Assembly: GCF_900143515.1 (NCBI RefSeq)
Contig: NZ_FSQT01000001.1
Location: 1,798,001-1,862,000, forward strand
Source of the DNA: Micromonospora cremea
GTDB lineage: Bacteria > Actinomycetota > Actinomycetes > Mycobacteriales > Micromonosporaceae
DNA length: 64,000 bases
Direction of reading: 5' to 3'
The position numbers and the translations under genes are program-made. The notes below the pieces were generated by a model. The model was not told the DNA's origin, ran no database searches, and saw only the letters and a program-made list of their open reading frames with translations. This document shows positions 60,533 to 64,000 of the stretch, piece after piece (position 1 is the stretch's first letter; each line of letters starts with the position of its first letter).

Positions 60533-61978
60533 ATGATCAGATTCCACATGCCACGGTTACGACAACTCCGGATCGTTGGCCTCGCCGCGACCGGGCTGCT
60601 CGTCGCCAGCGTCCTCGTCGCCCCGGCAAGCAACGCTCAGGTCGCGTCGCAGTCGGCTCCAACGACCGCCGCCGCGAACACCATCCCCGGTGTCGACGAG
60701 ATCGTGAGCAGCCCCAACCTGCGCCAGATCGCCAACGTGCCAAAGGTCGCTCCCCTGGACGCGACCAACAGCGACATCGCCTTCCAGGGCAAGTACGCGT
60801 TCGCCGGCAACTACAACGGCTTCGTCATCTACGACATCTCGCGGCCCAGCGCGCCGAAGGTCGTGTCCCGGGTGCTCTGCCCGGGGTCGCAGAACGACAT
60901 CTCCGTCCACGGTGACCTGCTCTTCCTCTCCACCGACTCGTCCCGCAGCGACGACTCCTGCAACAGCACCGCGCAGGCGGCGGACGTGAAGGGGTCCTGG
61001 GAGGGCATCAAGGTCTTCGACATCAAGAACAAGGCCAACCCGCGGTACGTCAAGTCCGTGGAGACCGCCTGCGGCTCGCACACCCACACCCTGGTGCCGG
61101 GCAAGAGCAGCAAGACGGTCTACCTGTACATCTCGTCGTACAGCCCGCGGGCCGAGTTCCCGGACTGCCAGCCGCCGCACGACTCGATCTCCATCATCAA
61201 GGTGCCGGTGAAGAAGCCGACCGACGCCGCGGTGATCGCGACCCCGAACCTCTTCCCGGACGGCGGTTTCCCGGGCAGTGAGACCGGGTCGGCGACCACC
61301 GGCTGCCACGACATCACCGTCTACCCGTCCAAGGACCTCGCCGCCGGTGCCTGCATGGGCGACGGCATCCTGATGGACATCCGTGACCGGGAGGCGCCCC
61401 GGGTGATCAACCGGGTGCGGGACACGGTGAACTTCGCGTTCTGGCACTCGGCCACCTTCAACAACGCCGGCACCAAGGTGATCTTCACCGACGAGCTGGG
61501 TGGCGGCGGCGCGGCGACCTGCAACGAGGCCATCGGCCCGAACCGGGGCGCGGACGCCATCTACGACATCACCGGTCGCGGTGACGCCCGGACGATGCAC
61601 TTCCGCAGCTACTACAAGATCCCCCGCAACAACGCGGACACCGAGAACTGCGTGGCCCACAACGGCTCGCTGATCCCGGTGCTCGGGCGGGACATCATGG
61701 TCCAGGCGTGGTACCAGGGCGGCATCTCGGTCTGGGACTTCACCGACTCGGCCAACCCGAAGGAGATCGCCTTCTGGGAGCGCGGGCCGCTCTCGGCCGA
61801 CCAGCCCGTCGGCGGTGGCACCTGGTCCGCGTACTACTACAACGGACACATCTACTCGAACGACATGGTGAAGGGCCTGGACGTCCTGGAGCTGAACGAC
61901 TGGCGCACCTGGACGGCCAAGCTGGTCAAGTACAAGGAGCTCAACGTGCAGACCCAGCCCAGCTACCTGAGCCGGTAA
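60533..61978 (+). CDS. Secreted LVIVD-repeat beta-propeller protein
   Basis: 481 residues. A signal peptide (LRIVGLAATGLLVASVLVAP...NAQ) precedes propeller blades with VIYDISRPSAPKVVS, IKVFDIKNKANPRYVK, ILMDIRDREAPRVIN and ISVWDFTDSANPKEI. Conserved Cys and His (CGSHTHTLVP, TTGCHDITV) may bind metal or form disulfides. It is paired with DUF305 in many actinobacteria. ATG at 60533 has GAAGGG upstream; an in-frame GTG at 60494 is an alternative. Confidence 0.85.
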   Translation: MIRFHMPRLRQLRIVGLAATGLLVASVLVAPASNAQVASQSAPTTAAANTIPGVDEIVSSPNLRQIANVPKVAPLDATNSDIAFQGKYAFAGNYNGFVIYDISRPSAPKVVSRVLCPGSQNDISVHGDLLFLSTDSSRSDDSCNSTAQAADVKGSWEGIKVFDIKNKANPRYVKSVETACGSHTHTLVPGKSSKTVYLYISSYSPRAEFPDCQPPHDSISIIKVPVKKPTDAAVIATPNLFPDGGFPGSETGSATTGCHDITVYPSKDLAAGACMGDGILMDIRDREAPRVINRVRDTVNFAFWHSATFNNAGTKVIFTDELGGGGAATCNEAIGPNRGADAIYDITGRGDARTMHFRSYYKIPRNNADTENCVAHNGSLIPVLGRDIMVQAWYQGGISVWDFTDSANPKEIAFWERGPLSADQPVGGGTWSAYYYNGHIYSNDMVKGLDVLELNDWRTWTAKLVKYKELNVQTQPSYLSR

Positions 61979-61991
61979 GCACAAGCACGAA

Positions 61992-62030
61992 GCCGGGCCC
62001 GGTCCCCCATCTGCGGGGGCCGGGCCCGGC
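61992..62030. terminator. Stem-loop after the LVIVD gene
   Basis: GCCGGGCCCGG-T-CCCCC pairs with GGGGG-CCGGGCCCGGC with one bulged T and a 6-nt loop. It lies 13 bp beyond the stop and 30 bp from the convergent stop of the amidohydrolase gene. Confidence 0.75.
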
Positions 62031-62061
62031 CACGTTCTGAGCGGGTGCGTGCGCCGGGGAG

Positions 62062-63072
62062 TCAGCTCATCGGCAGCTGGTAGCGCCGCTCGCCGCCACC
62101 GGTCGCGGTGACCAGCCGGACCTCGCCGCTGCGCAGGCCGTACGTCACCGACCAGCGGGTGTGCCCCTGCCGTACGGCGGCGAGCACCCGGTGCGCCGCC
62201 GTGGCGTCCAGCACCCCACCGGCCTCGGTCAGCGCGGCGGCGATCTGCCCGTATCGGCGGTCCTCGCGGCGACGCTGTTCGGGAACCCCGGCCACCGGCA
62301 CGTTGGTCAGCGCCTGCCAGCCGCCCGTGCCCCGCTCCACCCGCAGCTCACCATCGACGAACTCGATCACGGCCGACGCGCCGGTCGCATCGGCCAGCAG
62401 GTAGTGCAGTGCCGGCCCGCCGTCGAAGTCGAGGTTGTGCCGGGTGAACACGGCGACCGCCTCCTCGACCGTGGCGGCCCGGTCCAGCACCAGCCGCAGG
62501 ATCCGTACCGAACCGACGGTCGGCTTGCCCGGATCCGGGCGGACCGTCGCCGCGTCGTCGGCGGCCAACCCCACCGCGAGGCCCCGCTCGTTCATCCCGT
62601 CGAAGGGCAGCAGCGGCGCGTTGAGCAGCCGCCGGTCACCGGCCGGGTCCGTGCCGACCCCGAGGTAGGAGATGTCGACCAGCGAGACGGCCGCGTAGCC
62701 GTCCAGCGGATCGGTTCGCAGCACCAGCGCCGGGTTGGCGTCCCAGTCGAAGTTGCGGGCGAACAGCGGCCGGGCCGGGTCGCCCGCGGCGACGAACAGC
62801 GAGCAGCCGAACGGGCTGGGCGGGGTCGCGTCGGTGCCCACCGTCGGGTCGTATGCCCCGACGTAGGTCATCTCGTACAGCGGCAGGTCGTCCACCCGGC
62901 GCAGGCTGGCCATGGTCTGCTCGGCCTGGGCGGCGTCCTGGCGGGAGGCGGTCGGCGTGACCGCGGGCACCGGCGGCGGCCCGGTGAGCAGTGGCCCTCC
63001 GGACGTCGGTGTGGTGCAGGAGGTGAGGGCGAGCAGCAGGGCCGTCGTGACGGCCGGCAGGGTCCTGCGCAT
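62062..63072 (-). CDS. C45/choloylglycine-type Ntn hydrolase lipoprotein
   Basis: 336 residues. A lipobox (LLLALTSCTTP, Cys ~19) suggests anchoring to the membrane. PFGCSLFVAA followed by RNFDWDANPALVLRTDP is the Ntn nucleophile region of the C45/acid-ceramidase-like family (C...RNFDW). GMNERGLAVGLA and FTRHNLDFDG fit. Related enzymes cleave linear amides or transfer acyl groups; here the nucleophile is not N-terminal, so processing would be required. Substrate unknown. Confidence 0.8.
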   Translation of the reverse strand: MRRTLPAVTTALLLALTSCTTPTSGGPLLTGPPPVPAVTPTASRQDAAQAEQTMASLRRVDDLPLYEMTYVGAYDPTVGTDATPPSPFGCSLFVAAGDPARPLFARNFDWDANPALVLRTDPLDGYAAVSLVDISYLGVGTDPAGDRRLLNAPLLPFDGMNERGLAVGLAADDAATVRPDPGKPTVGSVRILRLVLDRAATVEEAVAVFTRHNLDFDGGPALHYLLADATGASAVIEFVDGELRVERGTGGWQALTNVPVAGVPEQRRREDRRYGQIAAALTEAGGVLDATAAHRVLAAVRQGHTRWSVTYGLRSGEVRLVTATGGGERRYQLPMS

Positions 63073-63171
63073 ACCCGTTGGACGCTATGGGAGCGATCGA
63101 TGGTTGTCCACAACGCCGGTACGGTCTGTCGGGTTCCGCGCGCCACGTGATCCCGTCCGCTCCCCCGGGAC

Positions 63172-63593
63172 GCTCCGCCCGGGGCTGGTGCCGGTGCGGC
63201 TGCTGCTCTTCGTCACCGGCCTGTTCCTGGTGGTACAGACCCTCGGCCGGTACGGGCTGGACGACCTGGTCGCCGGCCTGCTCGGCACCGACGGCGGAGC
63301 GCTCGGCGCTGTTCGCGCCGGCGGCACCGGGGCTGCTGGCCAACGCGGTGAACAACCTGCCGGCCTACCTGGCCGGCGAGTCGGTGCTGCCCACCGGCGA
63401 CGGGACCCGCCTGCTGGCGCTGCTGATCGGCACCAACATCGGGCCGCTGGCCGCCCGCTGGGCGTCGCTGGCCACTCTGTTGTGGTTCTCGGCCGGGGTG
63501 CCGGTGCCGGTGACCCGGTTCGTGGTGACCAGCGCCCTGCTCGCGGTCACCGGCACGCTCGCCGCGGTCGGCGCGCTGCTGCTGGTGAGCTGA
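63172..63593 (+). pseudogene. Frameshifted C-terminal remnant of an ArsB/SLC13-type permease
   Basis: Two frames together give the C-terminus of an arsenite-type permease: LVPVRLLLFVTGLFLVVQTL ... GLLGTDG in one frame, then FAPAAPGLLANAVNNLPAYL, LALLIGTNIGPLAARWASLA and TLLWFSAG in the next. The shift is near 63290-63310. The N-terminal half is absent, so the gene is dead unless the rest lies elsewhere. ANAVNNLPA and GTNIGP are the family motifs. Confidence 0.75.
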
Positions 63594-63603
63594 CCGCGAT
63601 CCG

Positions 63604-64000
63604 CTACGTCGCCCTCTCCACGACGAACATGAAGCAGCCGTACACCACGTTTCGGCTGTGCAGCTGGTGCACCGCCGGGTCGGCGAACAGCTCGGCGATC
63701 ACCGCCTCCGGGTCGGTGCCGTCGTGCAGCCGGCCGCCATGGATCCGGCCCCTCCGGTCGTACGCCCGCAGGACCTGGGGTCGACCCCGCCAGGCCGGCG
63801 GGTGGCCGCCGGCCGGCTCCGGACCCGGGCAGACGGCGGCGTGCGCGAAGACCGGGCCGATTTCCCGGTACGGGCCGGCGGCCACCGGCGGCGCGTAGCC
63901 GAAGAGCAGCAGCGACTCCCCGGCCTCGGCGTCGCGCAGGCAGCAACGCAGCGGTTCCCCGCCGCCCGCCGCAAGCGCCTCGACGGGTCGGTCAGCCGCG
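63604..64000 (-). CDS. DUF1203 domain protein (5' end beyond window)
   Basis: About 131 C-terminal residues are visible. RCCLRDAEAGESLLLFGYAP, AGPYREIGPVFAHAAVCPG and YDRRGRIHGGRL match DUF1203, a domain of unknown function. The start lies beyond the right edge. Convergent with the permease remnant. Confidence 0.8.
   Translation of the reverse strand, partial: AADRPVEALAAGGGEPLRCCLRDAEAGESLLLFGYAPPVAAGPYREIGPVFAHAAVCPGPEPAGGHPPAWRGRPQVLRAYDRRGRIHGGRLHDGTDPEAVIAELFADPAVHQLHSRNVVYGCFMFVVERAT

Overview
The window is high-GC actinobacterial chromosome. Codon use is strongly GC-biased, starts are often GTG, and many genes overlap as GTGA or ATGA. The block pgsA-DUF881-sbp-DUF881-gcvH-garA-ftsR-DUF151-merR matches the Rv1822-Rv1830 region of Mycobacterium, but most of the accessory content looks Micromonosporaceae-like, probably Micromonospora (inference from gene content and protein style, no search run). 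About 65 genes are supported, with no rRNA, IS transposase, prophage or CRISPR array.

Layout. 0-4 kb: a partial MerR gene with a classical 19-bp-spacer MerR promoter, divergent from an NAD(P)-binding protein and a DUF1905 protein; then, on the minus strand, a translationally coupled truncated haemoglobin and flavohaemoprotein-like enzyme joined to a DivIVA-type protein by a tandem repeat. 4.3-10.6 kb: the conserved minus-strand growth and division block (CDP-alcohol phosphatidyltransferase, two DUF881 proteins flanking a small basic membrane protein, GcvH, the FHA protein GarA, two MerR regulators and a DUF151 nuclease). 10.8-18 kb: MarR regulator, PP2C phosphatase, methyltransferase, universal stress protein, small proteins, endonuclease III-like protein and a CNNM/CBS membrane protein.

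18.4-27.3 kb is a selenocysteine island read leftward: formate dehydrogenase alpha with an in-frame UGA and a SECIS-like hairpin, the Fe-S beta subunit, an NrfD-type membrane subunit, tRNA-Sec, selA and selB. The island makes a selenoenzyme and carries the tRNA, selenocysteine synthase and special elongation factor that read its UGA; selD is not in the window.

27.5-38 kb is the most unusual part. A secreted lysozyme-like protein gene is present twice, about 8 kb apart, and each copy carries more than 1.3 kb of matching non-coding flank: terminator palindromes, a three-unit ~91-bp tandem repeat, a long hairpin and a 12-bp-arm palindrome. Between the copies are an AbiEii-like nucleotidyltransferase pair, a 5'-nucleotidase, a geranylgeranyl-reductase-like flavoprotein and an MFS exporter. 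After copy 2 come more tandem repeats, an orphan terminator and a truncated surface-protein fragment.

38-41.4 kb: polysaccharide genes (glycosyltransferase, low-molecular-weight tyrosine phosphatase, BY-kinase). 41.6-44.8 kb: NhaA, a DUF1622 operon, and a GDT1/TMEM165-type transporter under a yybP-ykoY (Mn2+) riboswitch. 44.8-49.3 kb: ergothioneine genes egtA-B-C-D. 49.4-54.2 kb: ECF sigma factor with a membrane partner, Ser/Thr kinase and nucleotide-sugar dehydrogenase. 54.3-59.6 kb: MacB/FtsX-type ABC transporter with a NarL-type two-component system. 59.7-62 kb: divergent DUF305 and LVIVD genes sharing a perfect TGTGA-N6-TCACA site. The right end holds a C45-type amidohydrolase lipoprotein, a decayed ArsB-like permease and a partial DUF1203 gene.
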